Shown piece after piece: positions 34,582-44,000 of a DNA stretch of 58,775 nucleotides. Within the stretch, counting starts at the first letter, position 1. Each line of letters starts with the position of its first letter. Below the pieces are notes generated by a model. The model was not told the origin of the DNA and did not search any database. It saw only the letters and a program-made list of their open reading frames with translations. The stretch spans positions 1-58,775 of the forward strand of contig NZ_ASRY01000270.1 of the NCBI RefSeq assembly GCF_000520815.1, read 5' to 3'. This stretch comes from Paenibacillus maysiensis. Lineage in GTDB: Bacteria > Bacillota > Bacilli > Paenibacillales > Paenibacillaceae. The translations under genes and the position numbers were made by a program.

Positions 34582-35553
34582 TTAGCTTTGAATATGTTCA
34601 GCGATTTGGCGACCGTGCCAGCGGCCTGTTTCAATGAACACCTCATTGGCATTGCTGCCGGAAGCGATGACACCCGCCACATATATACCCGGTATATTGG
34701 TCTCCATCGTGGAAGGATCATATTCCGGTTTGTCCAGACCCTCAGCCATGTGGACACCTACAGACTCCAGTAGCTTCCGTTCCGGGTGAAACCCGGTCAG
34801 AGCCAGTACAAAATCATTTTCGAGCCGGAAAGCTTCTGCCTCCAACGGGGTGACCACTACATAATCCGGATGAACTTCAGTGATGCGCGCGCCCAGATGG
34901 AGCGTAATTTTTCCTTTTTGCACCATACTGTCGAACAGTGGACGAACCCACGGCTTAATGTATTCAGACAGTTCGGTTCGGCGATACACCATGTCAATGG
35001 TAGCCCCGACACGTACGAGTTCTATCGCTGCATCCACCGCTGAATTGCTGCCGCCGATGATTGCGACCCGCGTGCCGGTATAGGGATGGGCTTCACTGAA
35101 ATAATGAGTAACTTTATCTAATTGTTCCCCGGGAATGCCCAAATAGTTCGGATGATCAAAATATCCTGTAGCCACGACGACATAGCGTGACGAATACGTT
35201 TTGGCTATTCCCTGCTTACTCACCGTATGTACAGTAAATGTAGCATCATCCTGTCGTGTGATCGTTTTTGCTTCCTCATAATGACGGATGTTCAGGTTAT
35301 AGTGTGCAGTTACCTTGCGGTAATACGCCAGTGCTTCATGACGATAAGGCTTGTCATTAGGCGTACTGAACGGAACATCGCCAATTTCCAGCAGTTCAGC
35401 CGTGCTGAAAAACTGCATGTTCGTCGGGTACAGAAAAATAGAGTGAACAATGTTACTTTTTTCGATAATGACGGTTTGCAAGCCTCTGCGGCTGCATTCG
35501 ATTGCAGCGGACAGCCCGCAAGGCCCGCCTCCAATAATGATTACGTCGTGCAT
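34582..35553 (-). CDS. ypdA: Bacillithiol disulfide reductase-type flavoprotein YpdA
   Basis: A 323-residue FAD/NAD(P)-dependent oxidoreductase. The FAD-binding MHDVIIIGGGPCGLSAAIECSRRGLQ is at the N-terminus, NAD(P)-binding VAIIGGSNSAVDAAIELVR near 165-185, and the second FAD contact GIYVAGVIASGSNANEVFIETG near the end. The TNMQFFSTAELLEIG block is specific for YpdA. It recycles oxidised bacillithiol. The ATG at 35553 has GGGAGG 9 nt upstream; the longer frame to 35619 lacks an SD. Confidence 0.93.
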   Translation of the reverse strand: MHDVIIIGGGPCGLSAAIECSRRGLQTVIIEKSNIVHSIFLYPTNMQFFSTAELLEIGDVPFSTPNDKPYRHEALAYYRKVTAHYNLNIRHYEEAKTITRQDDATFTVHTVSKQGIAKTYSSRYVVVATGYFDHPNYLGIPGEQLDKVTHYFSEAHPYTGTRVAIIGGSNSAVDAAIELVRVGATIDMVYRRTELSEYIKPWVRPLFDSMVQKGKITLHLGARITEVHPDYVVVTPLEAEAFRLENDFVLALTGFHPERKLLESVGVHMAEGLDKPEYDPSTMETNIPGIYVAGVIASGSNANEVFIETGRWHGRQIAEHIQS

Positions 35554-35758
35554 TTCGATGAACCTCCCGTGATATTGGTCTGTTGCGCCTGTTTTGCAGT
35601 AGTATGGTAGACGTTTCAAAGCGCTAATTCATAAAAATTTGAAAAGGCGAAACAAATGAATATATGCAATCTCTGCACAAAAGTCAAGTAATATCATCCT
35701 ACCGCAATGCGTACACAATATCCAGCCGTTTTCAGAAAGAAGTAAAAGAATGATACGA

Positions 35759-35801
35759 TTGACAGCTACTTTTAACAATCATATAATTAGATATATATCT
35801 A
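35759..35801 (+). promoter_or_regulatory. Consensus promoter and palindromic operator of the ArsR-type gene
   Basis: TTGACA (35759-35764), exactly 17 bp, TATAAT (35782-35787), followed at once by the perfect 14-bp palindrome TAGATATATATCTA (35788-35801) over the start point. This suggests a strong promoter held in check by autorepression. Confidence 0.75.
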
Positions 35802-35874
35802 TTGTTATGTGTAGAATTTAATTTTTCACGCAAAGTATATGGAGAGTAGTTAGTGATGAAAAGAGGCGTTAACG

Positions 35875-36471
35875 ATGCAACTGGATAAAATGGTCAACTA
35901 TCATAAAGCGCTTGCTGATCCTACGCGTATGCGTATATTGCTGCTCTTGTCACGTGGAGAGATGCATGGTCAGGCTTTGGCGGAAAAACTGAATTTATCC
36001 CAACCGACTGTCACGCATCATGCTTCCAAGCTTCGTGAAACGGGGTTAATCAAGGAGCGGCGTGATAAGAATACGGTATATTTCACACTGAATCCTGAAC
36101 TGATCAGGCAGCATGCCGAGGCGACGGTGCGATTTATTTTTGAAAAAGGAGAGGGGGAGGAAGAAATGTCAGAGGTTAATGAAACGCTGGAAGCGACAGT
36201 CTTGCGTAATTTTTTTTCCAAGGACGGCAAGCTGCGTCAAATTCCCTCGCAATACAAGAAAAAGCTGATTGTACTTCACATGCTGGCAGAAAAGCTGGAG
36301 CCGGGCCGCGTGTATCCTGAACGTGAGCTAAACGAGTGGATTAAGCAGTATCATGAGGATTTTGCGACAATTCGGCGTGAGCTGATTATGCATCAGTTTA
36401 TGTACAGGGAACGTGAAATGTATGAATTGAATCCACGTGAGATGTGGACGCGTTGGGATCAAGTGCGCTAA
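35875..36471 (+). CDS. ArsR-type winged-helix regulator with DUF2087 domain
   Basis: A 198-residue regulator. Residues 1-90 form an ArsR winged helix (HKALADPTRMRILLLLSRGEMHGQALAEKLNLSQPTVTHHASKLRETGLIKERRDKNTVYFTL) without the usual cysteine metal sites. Residues 115-195 match DUF2087 (FFSKDGKLRQIPSQYKKKLIVLHMLAEKLEPGRVYPERELNEWI...DFATIRRELI). The ligand is unknown. A consensus promoter with a palindrome over the start point lies 75 bp upstream and suggests autoregulation. It faces away from ypdA. Start ATG with GAGGCG about 7 nt upstream. Confidence 0.9.
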   Translation: MQLDKMVNYHKALADPTRMRILLLLSRGEMHGQALAEKLNLSQPTVTHHASKLRETGLIKERRDKNTVYFTLNPELIRQHAEATVRFIFEKGEGEEEMSEVNETLEATVLRNFFSKDGKLRQIPSQYKKKLIVLHMLAEKLEPGRVYPERELNEWIKQYHEDFATIRRELIMHQFMYREREMYELNPREMWTRWDQVR

Positions 36472-36510
36472 AAGAAACTTGAAAAGATTTAAAAAAGGTT
36501 TGCGGCAGAC

Positions 36511-36539
36511 TTGACAGACGAATTGTGGACTTGTATGAT
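36511..36539 (+). promoter_or_regulatory. Strong promoter of the small gene at 36570
   Basis: TTGACA (36511-36516), 17 bp, TATGAT (36534-36539). Confidence 0.75.
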
Positions 36540-36569
36540 TAAGGAAATTTTAGGAGGAGGCGATGTTAT

Positions 36570-36653
36570 ATGCGTACGAACATGAATGGATTGGTTCAGC
36601 AGCAGTATGACGTTGTCTCCCGCACGGATGATGCACAGTTGAAAACTATATGA
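36570..36653 (+). CDS. Very small ORF (27 residues) between strong signals
   Basis: ATG 36570 with AGGAGGAGG 9 nt upstream; the peptide starts MRTNMNGLVQQQYDVV and ends DDAQLKTI, TGA at 36651. A near-consensus promoter lies 30 bp upstream. Three hairpins follow (36642-36668, 36702-36736, 36781-36808). The transcript would be about 120-260 nt. No family is recognised. It may encode a small protein or be a small RNA / leader of rsgA. An overlapping 15-codon frame at 36563 has poorer SD spacing. Confidence 0.55.
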   Translation: MRTNMNGLVQQQYDVVSRTDDAQLKTI

Positions 36654-36669
36654 AATAAGTATAGTTTTT
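36642..36669 (+). terminator. A/T-rich hairpin overlapping the small ORF stop
   Basis: AAAACTATA (36642-36650), 9-nt loop containing the TGA stop, TATAGTTTT (36660-36668), TT. Confidence 0.5.
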
Positions 36670-36701
36670 ACATGGCATTCGGTTGAGCAGTAGAACCGAT
36701 G

Positions 36702-36736
36702 AAATCCGCAGGGAGCGATTCCCTGCGGATTTTTTT
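36702..36736 (+). terminator. Intrinsic terminator, first of a twin pair
   Basis: AAATCCGCAGGG (36702-36713), 7-nt loop, CCCTGCGGATTT (36721-36732), T run to 36736. Confidence 0.9.
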
Positions 36737-36780
36737 ATGATTAGGGTCTTGGGATAGCCTCGGCCTGAATCATACACCCT

Positions 36781-36808
36781 CCGCAGGGGTTTTCCCTGCG
36801 GATTTTTT
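36781..36808 (+). terminator. Intrinsic terminator, second of a twin pair
   Basis: CCGCAGGG (36781-36788), GTTTT, CCCTGCGG (36794-36801), ATTTTTT. The stem is the same sequence as in the terminator 70 bp upstream, so the two could also pair with each other. Confidence 0.85.
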
Positions 36809-36918
36809 GCGTTTTTTGCTCGCGGGAGAGAACATTTACAAGCACCGAGTAACACGAAAATAAAAAAACATCAACTTTTTAACATCAACAATAAACGATG
36901 ATTCACAGGAGGAAAACA

Positions 36919-38016
36919 ATGAGTATACATGAATACGGCTGGTCTGATTACTGGAACGGCTTTTGGGATCAATGGAAACAAAGCTTTGAAGAACGAGCAG
37001 AAAATACACAGGTATGCCCTGCCCGTCTGATTGCCGATTATGGTCAAAAAGTAAAGCTTATGACTATGGATGGAGAACGCTGGGGAGTTGCTTCCGGCAA
37101 GCTGAGACATGCTATCGTCGATCCGGCAGAAATGCCGGCTGTGGGGGATTGGGTGGCTGTCACCGTGCCAGATGGAGTCTCGGATGCAGTCATTCATGCC
37201 GTGCTGCCACGTAAAAGTCGGATATCTCGGCAGGCTGCGGGCTTTGAGACGAAGGAGCAATTGATTGCGACAAATGTAGATACGCTCTTTCTCGTCAATG
37301 CGCTGAATCACGATTTTAATGTGCGTAGGCTGGAGCGGTATTTAATTATGGCGTGGAACAGCGGGGTCGACCCGGTCGTTGTGTTGAGCAAAAGCGATCT
37401 TTGTCCCGATGTGGAAGAGCGGGTGGCTGAAGCGGAGGGGGTGGCCCCCGGTGTGCCAGTCATCGTTATTTCTGCCTTGCAGAACGAAGGGAGAGAGCAA
37501 CTGGAGGCGTTTCTTCAACCCGGCCGCACAGTTGCCTTGACAGGCTCATCCGGCAGCGGCAAATCAACAATTGTGAACTGGCTGTCAGGGGCCGAGGTTC
37601 AGCTTACACAGGATGTGAGGGAAGAGGACAGTCGAGGGCGTCATACGACCACCCACCGACAGCTGTTTCCCATATTGAAGCAAGCCGTTCTGCTGGATAC
37701 GCCGGGAATGCGTGAGCTGAATCTGTGGGATGATTCCACCGGGGTCGCCAATACCTTCGCGGATATTACGGAAATGGCACAAAAATGCCGTTTTGCAGAC
37801 TGCAAGCATCAGGGTGAAGCCGGATGTGCAGTGGAGGAAGCTGTGCAGCGTGGTGAGTTATCTGAATCCAGAGTGAACAACTATCGCAAAATGCAGCGGG
37901 AGCTGGAGTATCAGGCGCGTAAAGAAGCAGATCGGCGGAAAAAGGATCAACGTTCAGGCACAAACCAGAGCCGAAGCGGTAATCGAAGTGGCTGGAGACG
38001 TGATGTGGAGTGGTGA
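36919..38016 (+). CDS. rsgA: Ribosome small subunit-dependent GTPase RsgA family
   Basis: A 365-residue circularly permuted GTPase. G4 (VVLSKSDL) comes before G1 (GSSGSGKSTIVNWL) and G3 (DTPGM). An N-terminal OB-fold and the C-terminal zinc knuckle CRFADCKHQGEAGC are present. RsgA helps mature the 30S subunit. The long N-terminal segment (YGWSDYWNGFWDQWKQSFEE) and the lack of prpC/prkC neighbours differ from the usual yloQ locus, so this is probably a paralogue rather than the housekeeping copy. The ATG at 36919 has AGGAGG 6 nt upstream; ATG 36898 is upstream of that SD. Confidence 0.88.
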   Translation: MSIHEYGWSDYWNGFWDQWKQSFEERAENTQVCPARLIADYGQKVKLMTMDGERWGVASGKLRHAIVDPAEMPAVGDWVAVTVPDGVSDAVIHAVLPRKSRISRQAAGFETKEQLIATNVDTLFLVNALNHDFNVRRLERYLIMAWNSGVDPVVVLSKSDLCPDVEERVAEAEGVAPGVPVIVISALQNEGREQLEAFLQPGRTVALTGSSGSGKSTIVNWLSGAEVQLTQDVREEDSRGRHTTTHRQLFPILKQAVLLDTPGMRELNLWDDSTGVANTFADITEMAQKCRFADCKHQGEAGCAVEEAVQRGELSESRVNNYRKMQRELEYQARKEADRRKKDQRSGTNQSRSGNRSGWRRDVEW

Positions 38017-38092
38017 GATGAAGAAGGGTCATTTATAAAAATCACAGGAGAATCTGCGGTGTGGTCGGCATATCCTGTAGAGGGGTGAGTAT

Positions 38093-38431
38093 ATGCCGAA
38101 TTATAGTATCGTGGTGAGTTTGTCGGATCGTCGTCTGTATTTAAAAGATGGCGGTCAGACTGTACTTAGTTATCCGGTCGGTATCGGTAAAATCGCTACA
38201 CAGACACCGCACGGACAATTTACCATCATCAATAAACAGCCCAATCCCGGCGGCCCCTTCGGAGCGTTCTGGATGGGGCTGTCCAAGCCGCATTATGGCA
38301 TCCATGGCACCAATGCGCCTTGGTCCATTGGCAAGCTGGTGTCGCATGGTTGCATACGTATGCAGAACAAGGATGTGCTGGAGCTTCAGGAAAAGGTTAG
38401 CATCGGCACGCCGGTCACCATACAGCCTTAG
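38093..38431 (+). CDS. L,D-transpeptidase (YkuD domain)
   Basis: A 112-residue minimal YkuD protein. The catalytic motif reads [20 protein letters not shown] with the nucleophile Cys in SHGCIRM. It lacks a signal peptide and LysM domain, which are found in many family members; similarly short forms are common in Bacilli. YkuD enzymes make 3-3 crosslinks in peptidoglycan or attach proteins. ATG with GAGGGGTGA upstream. Confidence 0.9.
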   Translation: MPNYSIVVSLSDRRLYLKDGGQTVLSYPVGIGKIATQTPHGQFTIINKQPNPGGPFGAFWMGLSKPHYGIHGTNAPWSIGKLVSHGCIRMQNKDVLELQEKVSIGTPVTIQP

Positions 38432-38474
38432 TGACCGACAAGTTACACTACCCTGCAAGCCATGTGCTGTCCAA

Positions 38475-39494
38475 TTATGATTTGGGTTGAATAGGGATAC
38501 GGGCTTCAATCCGTTTGGAGCCCTCTTTGTCGTCTGCGGATTTAACTAGCGTGCCGGAAAGATGCTCTCCGCTTGCTCCATACACTCGTTTCGCATTCGC
38601 CCACATGTCTTCATTAGGCTCGAAAATGATAACCATGGTGTAACGATTAGCCAGGCTCGGTTTTTTGACCCTCATACTGAAAGAGCCGTCAGGCATGACT
38701 TTGGTTTGGTCGTCATAACCGAACTGCCAGCGTCCCGGGAAATCAATAGTGAGCTTGACATCTGACCCTTCCAGCAAATTACTGCGCGCATATACATGAT
38801 AATAGTTGCCTTCCTGCTGCACATCCGGCTTGATCCACACTTTGGGGCTACCGTAATCCTTTGGTTTGTTCCAGACAGGCTTGACCAGCGGGGTGCTTTG
38901 TTCCTGCTCAGGATCAAACTCTGCGCCAATCCGGACTTCTTGCCGAAGCTGTTCCTTTTCTTCGTATTGATATACATAGGGCCCTTGCAATTGCTCACCA
39001 CCGCTGCCGTAAAGATTGCGTATCGGGTCGTCTTGGTCGGACGGACGGAACAAAACCGTCAGATCCATGCTGCCCTGTATGCCTGGCCGTTGCACACGAA
39101 GTACAAAGCTTCCGTCCTTTTGAACCGTTGCTTCGTCCGTGTACCCGGTGAGCAGGGAGTTTTTGACCGCGAGATTACCCTTAATCCGCGCTCCGGCGGG
39201 GAGGTTGGAGCGCCCTGTGACCTTTACGGTTTTCCTGTCTATACTTACGTCGCCTGATATTTCGACATAACTGCTGCCTTGTTGATGTACAGGGGTGCGA
39301 TTGGCAGCTCGTTCATCCAGGGAGGACGTATTCTGGTTCGGATTCCCGGTAACAGTGTAGGCGCGGGCCGCAGCCTCATGTTGGGCCATACTGCGGGTAG
39401 AGGCTTTTTCCCTGCTACATGCAGACAGAATTGTCAGCAACAACAAAGTGTATAAAAATATCCAGCCTATTTTGGCCAATCTTTGCTTTTCCAT
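38475..39494 (-). CDS. Predicted lipoprotein with repeated beta domains, unknown function
   Basis: A protein of 339 residues starting at ATG 39494 (minus). A signal sequence with lipobox LLTILSAC is followed by a linker. Two related halves come next: VSIDRKTVKVTGRSNLPAGARIKGNLA...DGSFVLRVQRPG, then VWIKPDVQQEGNYYHVYARSNLLEGSDVKLTID...DGSFSMRVKKPS. Each looks like a beta-sandwich domain followed by NLYGSGGEQL / RVYGASGEHL. The internal duplication is clear by eye. It should be anchored outside the membrane. An ATG at 39518 is a possible alternative start. Function unknown. Confidence 0.82.
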   Translation of the reverse strand: MEKQRLAKIGWIFLYTLLLLTILSACSREKASTRSMAQHEAAARAYTVTGNPNQNTSSLDERAANRTPVHQQGSSYVEISGDVSIDRKTVKVTGRSNLPAGARIKGNLAVKNSLLTGYTDEATVQKDGSFVLRVQRPGIQGSMDLTVLFRPSDQDDPIRNLYGSGGEQLQGPYVYQYEEKEQLRQEVRIGAEFDPEQEQSTPLVKPVWNKPKDYGSPKVWIKPDVQQEGNYYHVYARSNLLEGSDVKLTIDFPGRWQFGYDDQTKVMPDGSFSMRVKKPSLANRYTMVIIFEPNEDMWANAKRVYGASGEHLSGTLVKSADDKEGSKRIEARIPIQPKS

Positions 39495-39710
39495 AGTTTC
39501 TGCTCGCTCCTCGTTCATAGCTTCCAGATTTAAAGCGGTCAATCCTTTGAAACTTTATGTATTTACCCTTTTTAAAGGTTATGTAATCCAGCCTGTTTTA
39601 TCCAACAGGGTGCCTATTTGTTTAAACCACAAGCAGAATGGTTAAAAATGGATAACCTGATCATTCCCTTGGAAAGAAAGGGCAGCATGTTGTAAAGGAG
39701 CCTGAGTCAT

Positions 39711-39863
39711 ATGTCCATTGACCGTTTTATCCTGAAAAAGCTGGACAACTGCCGGGAAGAGCATACACGCGCTAATTTACTGGAACTGTTTAGAATACGA
39801 ATTGAGAAGGCGCAGAAGATGGAACGTGGTGGTAAAAAAGGTTATCGCAGAAGAATACTATAA
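39711..39863 (+). CDS. Small basic protein, 50 residues, unknown
   Basis: ATG 39711 with AAAGGAG about 9 nt upstream, 50 codons, TAA at 39861-39863, then a good terminator at 39928. The sequence begins MSIDRFILKKLDNCREEH and ends in a very basic GGKKGYRRRIL. It looks helical. No family is recognised, but the SD and terminator make it a likely gene. Confidence 0.68.
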   Translation: MSIDRFILKKLDNCREEHTRANLLELFRIRIEKAQKMERGGKKGYRRRIL

Positions 39864-39927
39864 GCAGATTTCTATAAAATGATAGGTTCGGCTGTTACAT
39901 GTATCATGTTTCAAAGCCGCCGATACG

Positions 39928-39957
39928 GAGAGGGTGCTTAATCACTCTCTCTTTTTT
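39928..39957 (+). terminator. Terminator after the small basic gene
   Basis: GAGAGGGTG (39928-39936), CTTAAT, CACTCTCTC (39943-39951), T6. Confidence 0.85.
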
Positions 39958-39973
39958 GCTATGATTTCGGAAC

Positions 39974-40001
39974 AAAAAAAAGTCCCTCTTAATAGAGGGA
40001 C
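39974..40001 (-). terminator. Terminator of the minus-strand gene at 39989-40228
   Basis: On the minus strand GTCCCTCT (40001-39994), ATTA, AGAGGGAC (39989-39982), T8. It overlaps the stop codon. Confidence 0.85.
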
Positions 40002-40228
40002 AGTGCCAATGAATCATTTTCGCTAACGCTATGCAAGATGGCTTCACAACCGACAATTTCTATACTGATCAAAGAGTTAAGACATTTTTGAAGGGCACGC
40101 TTGCCTCTGGAGATTTTGTTCTCCAAAGTGTTGCTTAGAAGTTTTAGCGTTTTTTGTACAGGTTGTTTGTTTTCTTGGTTGAAGTATACGGGAATACGTT
40201 TGTTTTGAAATGTAATTAATGTTCTCAC
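39989..40228 (-). CDS. Small unknown protein, 79 residues, behind direct repeats
   Basis: GTG start at 40228 (minus) with GAGGTG about 8 nt upstream, giving MRTLITFQNKRIPVYFNQ...GCEAILHSVSENDSLALSLY. It is a basic N-terminal half and a hydrophobic C-terminal half with no predicted membrane helix. It has its own terminator and a promoter region with 11-bp direct repeats. A/T-rich codon use contrasts with neighbouring genes. No family recognised. Confidence 0.68.
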   Translation of the reverse strand: MRTLITFQNKRIPVYFNQENKQPVQKTLKLLSNTLENKISRGKRALQKCLNSLISIEIVGCEAILHSVSENDSLALSLY

Positions 40229-40262
40229 AAAAATCACCTCGCTTGAGTTATTTCATGGCTTT

Positions 40263-40318
40263 ATTGTAGAGCCCGTTTCTTAAAATTACCTTAAAAACAC
40301 CTTATAAAAACATAAAGG
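40263..40318 (-). promoter_or_regulatory. Tandem 11-bp direct repeats and -10 box, response-regulator-type site
   Basis: Plus-strand TTAAAA at 40280, TTAAAA at 40291, TTATAA at 40302 and a weaker TAAAGG at 40313 repeat every 11 bp. On the minus strand they end about 11 bp before TACAAT (40268-40263), where a -35 would lie; no normal -35 is seen. This is the layout of PhoP/PhoB-like activated promoters. Confidence 0.6.
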
Positions 40319-40514
40319 TCTGAAAAATTTACAAAGTGTTCACAATGCTCTGGCAAACAAATTGAATTTGGTTCTAATCTATCGACAAAATGACGTATAT
40401 GCGAATTCTGCAAAACTCTGAAAATATAGTTTATTGATTCATATGACTCTTTTAAGATATAAAAATACAACTAAAGTCATGATTCTATAGCGCGTGTGGG
40501 TAGTTTGTAACAAA

Positions 40515-40575
40515 TTGACAGCCTAATAGACGGATGCTACAGTTACGATAGCCATATTTTCATAGAAAATAGGCT
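40515..40575 (+). promoter_or_regulatory. Promoter of the type VII secretion cluster with a 5' hairpin
   Basis: TTGACA (40515-40520), 17 bp, TACAGT (40538-40543). The predicted RNA begins with a hairpin AGCC-A-TATTTTC / GAAAATAGGCT (40550-40575), which may protect the 5' end. Confidence 0.6.
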
Positions 40576-40623
40576 CTTTGTGTGAGCTTTACTGTATATA
40601 TTAAGGATCGGGAGGGATGACAG

Positions 40624-40944
40624 ATGATCCTGACCGTACTTTCGGGACGACAGGAAACAGAGTGGTTTGACATCGAGGTGGCTGATGAATACTCGGTGGA
40701 TCATTTGAAGCTGATGCTGGGTGTGCGTATCTTTGGTGAGCCTCCGGCGGAAGGAATGCAATATATTATGGAAGCAAAATTCCCGGAGGGGCTTTGGTTC
40801 AGGGTGGATGACGACCAGCTGTTGATAGGAGCAGGCCTACGGGAAGGCTGTACGGTGCGTATTCAGCGAGCTTTTTCGACAACCCGGGACGAAGCTCCTG
40901 TATATGGACGGCGTTCGCTGTTTCAAAGTGAAAAAAATGGGTAA
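40624..40944 (+). CDS. yukD: YukD/EsaB-like ubiquitin-fold protein of type VIIb secretion
   Basis: A 106-residue protein with a beta-grasp pattern (MILTVLSGRQETEWFDIEVADEYSVDHLKLMLGVRIFG, LLIGAGLREGCTVRIQ), as in YukD/EsaB. These small proteins are part of Firmicute type VII secretion loci, and modulate the EssC machinery. The ATG follows GGGAGGG with 7 nt spacing. It is the first gene of the cluster and lies 67 bp before essC. Confidence 0.85.
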   Translation: MILTVLSGRQETEWFDIEVADEYSVDHLKLMLGVRIFGEPPAEGMQYIMEAKFPEGLWFRVDDDQLLIGAGLREGCTVRIQRAFSTTRDEAPVYGRRSLFQSEKNG

Positions 40945-41011
40945 ATACACACATGAAATTATATGAAACCTTGGTAAAATGAAATAGTAAGCGAAAAGGG
41001 GGACTTTTGTC

Positions 41012-44000
41012 TTGAATGTATTATACCAGCGCTCCCCGAGATTAAGACCGGCGCTCCGAGAGGAGAAGCTGGAGATTTTACGGCCTCCGGCTGAGCCGAG
41101 CAAGCCGTCTTTTTCCATTATATCTATACTTATTCCGTTAATGATGACGTTGGTAACGATTGGTTTTTACGTATATATGAGCAAAACAGGCAAGATGGGC
41201 AACAGTAACTACCTGATGTTTCAGATGGTTACTGTTGTCATGATGCTTACATCCTATACCATTCCTTTTTTCGTGTATTTGAACAATAAGAAGGAATACA
41301 AGCGCAAGCTGGAGGAACGTGACCGGATGTACCGGGAACAGCTCCAGAAGCATCGGGAAGAGCTTGAATTGAAACGCGAAGAGCAAATTCGTACGCTGTA
41401 TGAAATACACGGTGACCCGCAAATCTGCGCTCAAATCGTCAAAAACCGTAACAGCTCTCTCTGGGAGCGTTCACCGGAGGATGAGGATTTTTTGCAAGTG
41501 CGTATTGGAACCGGACAAGTTCCGTTTCATATCAAGCTGCAAATCCCGCGCCCGGACGGCTATGACCGAGACCCGTTGCTGGGAGCTGCGGATGAATTGG
41601 GGGAAGAGTTTCGTCTGGTGGACGCTGCTTCCATTGCATTGCCGCTGTTCCAATCCAAGGTGGTTGGGTTGGTTGGAGAGCGGGAGCATACTCTTGCAGC
41701 ATTAAGAGTGATTCTGGCACAGGTGACTGTCCGACACTCGCCGGATGAAGTGAAAATCGCTTCCTTTTATGATGAACGGGAAGAAAATGAGTGGAATTGG
41801 ATGCGTTGGCTTCCGCATGTGTGGGACGATGACAGAACTGGGCGGATGATGTCAGACCGTAGCAGCAGCGCCCATCAATTGGCCGATTTTCTGTTTGCCA
41901 GATTGAACCGCCGTAAAAACAACCGCAATGAACGTAATGGAAAAGGGATGGAAGTCCCGTGTTATGTGGTTGTTTTATCAGATAGCCAGCTAATTGAGGA
42001 AGAGCCGCTGCTTCCGTTGCTGTTGGAGGACGGACGGGCAATTGATGCGTGTACCATCGTGCTGGCCTCTCGCAAGGAAGCTTTGCCGATGCAGTGTCAG
42101 CTTATCGTGGAGGCTTCCAAGGAGCAGGGCGTATATGCTCGCAAATCGGAGTCACCGGAGGTTGAACAGCAAAGCTTTAAACCGGATCGTCTGTCGAGAG
42201 AGGAAGCAGATGCATTGGCGCGGTATATGGCTCCTATTCGCTTGAAGCGTTCCTCGGCTTCCGATATTCCCTCAGTGCTGCCTCTGTTCGATATGATGAG
42301 TGTAGCGGGTGTGGAAGAACTGGACGTGACAGAACGGTGGCGGCGCAATCGCCATCCTGATACCTTACCTGTACCCATGGGTGTGCGGGCAGGCGGCAAG
42401 AAGATCATGATTAATCTGCATGATAAAATCGAGCGTCAGGGACACGGTCCCCACGGCTTGATCGCGGGTACGACAGGTTCTGGGAAGAGTGAGGTTATTC
42501 AGTCCATCGTAGCCTCCCTTGCTGCTGAGTTTCACCCGCATGATCTTGCGTTTATGCTGATTGACTATAAGGGTGGCGGTATGTCCAATACGTTCGTTAA
42601 TTTGCCGCATGTAGTAGGCACGATTACGAATTTGGACAATAACCTGATCGAACGCGCCAAAATTTCATTAAAAGCAGAACTGGTTCGCAGACAGAAAATA
42701 TTAAACGATGCGGGCAATTTACAGCATATTGATGAATATTACAGATTGCTCCGGCAGCGGCACGCACAACCGCTGCCTCATCTGGTTATTATTATTGATG
42801 AATTTGCACAATTAAAACGGGATCAGCCCGAGTTCATGGATGAGCTGATCAGTATTGCCGCCATTGGGCGGACCTTGGGTGTCCATCTGATTTTGGCGAC
42901 TCAAAAGCCTGCCGGCGTGGTGGACGATAAAATCTGGAGTAACTCCAGGTTCCGTATCTGCTTACGGGTGCAGAGCGAAGGCGACAGCCGTGATATGTTG
43001 AAAATACCGAATGCTGCGTGGATCACGAAGCCGGGCCGAGGGTATTTTCAGGTCGGCAGTGATGAGGTGTTTGAAGAGATGCAGTTTGCCTGGAGCGGTG
43101 CGCCGTATGTAGGCAACAGCGATATTTCGTCTGCGCTGCCTGTGCACGAGGTGAGACTGAACGGCAAGCGTGAGGCGCTGCTGACTGGCGGTGAACGGGC
43201 AAGCTCAGGCTTAAAAGGAGAAGAAGCTCCTAAACAGCTCCAGATATTCATTGATTATATTGCAGAAGAAGCTGCCAAGGCAGGGATCGAACGGCTTCAG
43301 GGACCGTGGCTTCCACCGCTGCCTGAATTGCTGGATTTGACTAATTTGTCTCCATGCGCCGAAACGGGCAGTCCAACATCGCCTCAAGAGCTGAAGGCGG
43401 TCATGGGTCTGGTTGATGATTTGCCGAACCAGCGACAGGAGCCAATTTATGCATCGCTGGATCATGGTCATTGGGCAGTGTACGGTATGCCGGGCATGGG
43501 TAAAACGACCTTTTTGCAGACAATGCTGATGTCGATGGCTCAGCGCTTTCATGCGAATCGTTGGAACGGTTATATCATTGATATGGGTCGAACGATGCGT
43601 GACTTTGCGGAGCTTCCCCAGATCGGTGCTGTGATGATGGCAGAGGAGGACGACCGGATTAAGCGGTTGTTCCGTTATCTGTTCAAGCTGGTGGCTGTAC
43701 GCAAGGACATGATCTCCGAAGCTGGCGTCAAAACGATAAGCTCTTATCGACGTTCTGCTGTTGAGGATGTGCCGCAAATTATCGTAGTCATTGACGGCTA
43801 CCTTAATTTCCGTAATGCTTATCCAGATGAAAATGAGCTGCTGGAATCTCTTTTGCGTGAAGGTGGCAGTCTCGGCATTACATTTATCATTACAGCGAAT
43901 CGGATTACCGATGTGTTTGAGAAGTTCCGCAGTAATATTCCGAACGCCGTTTCTTTTGAAATGTCTGACCCGAGTGATTATTATTATGCGGTAGGACGAC

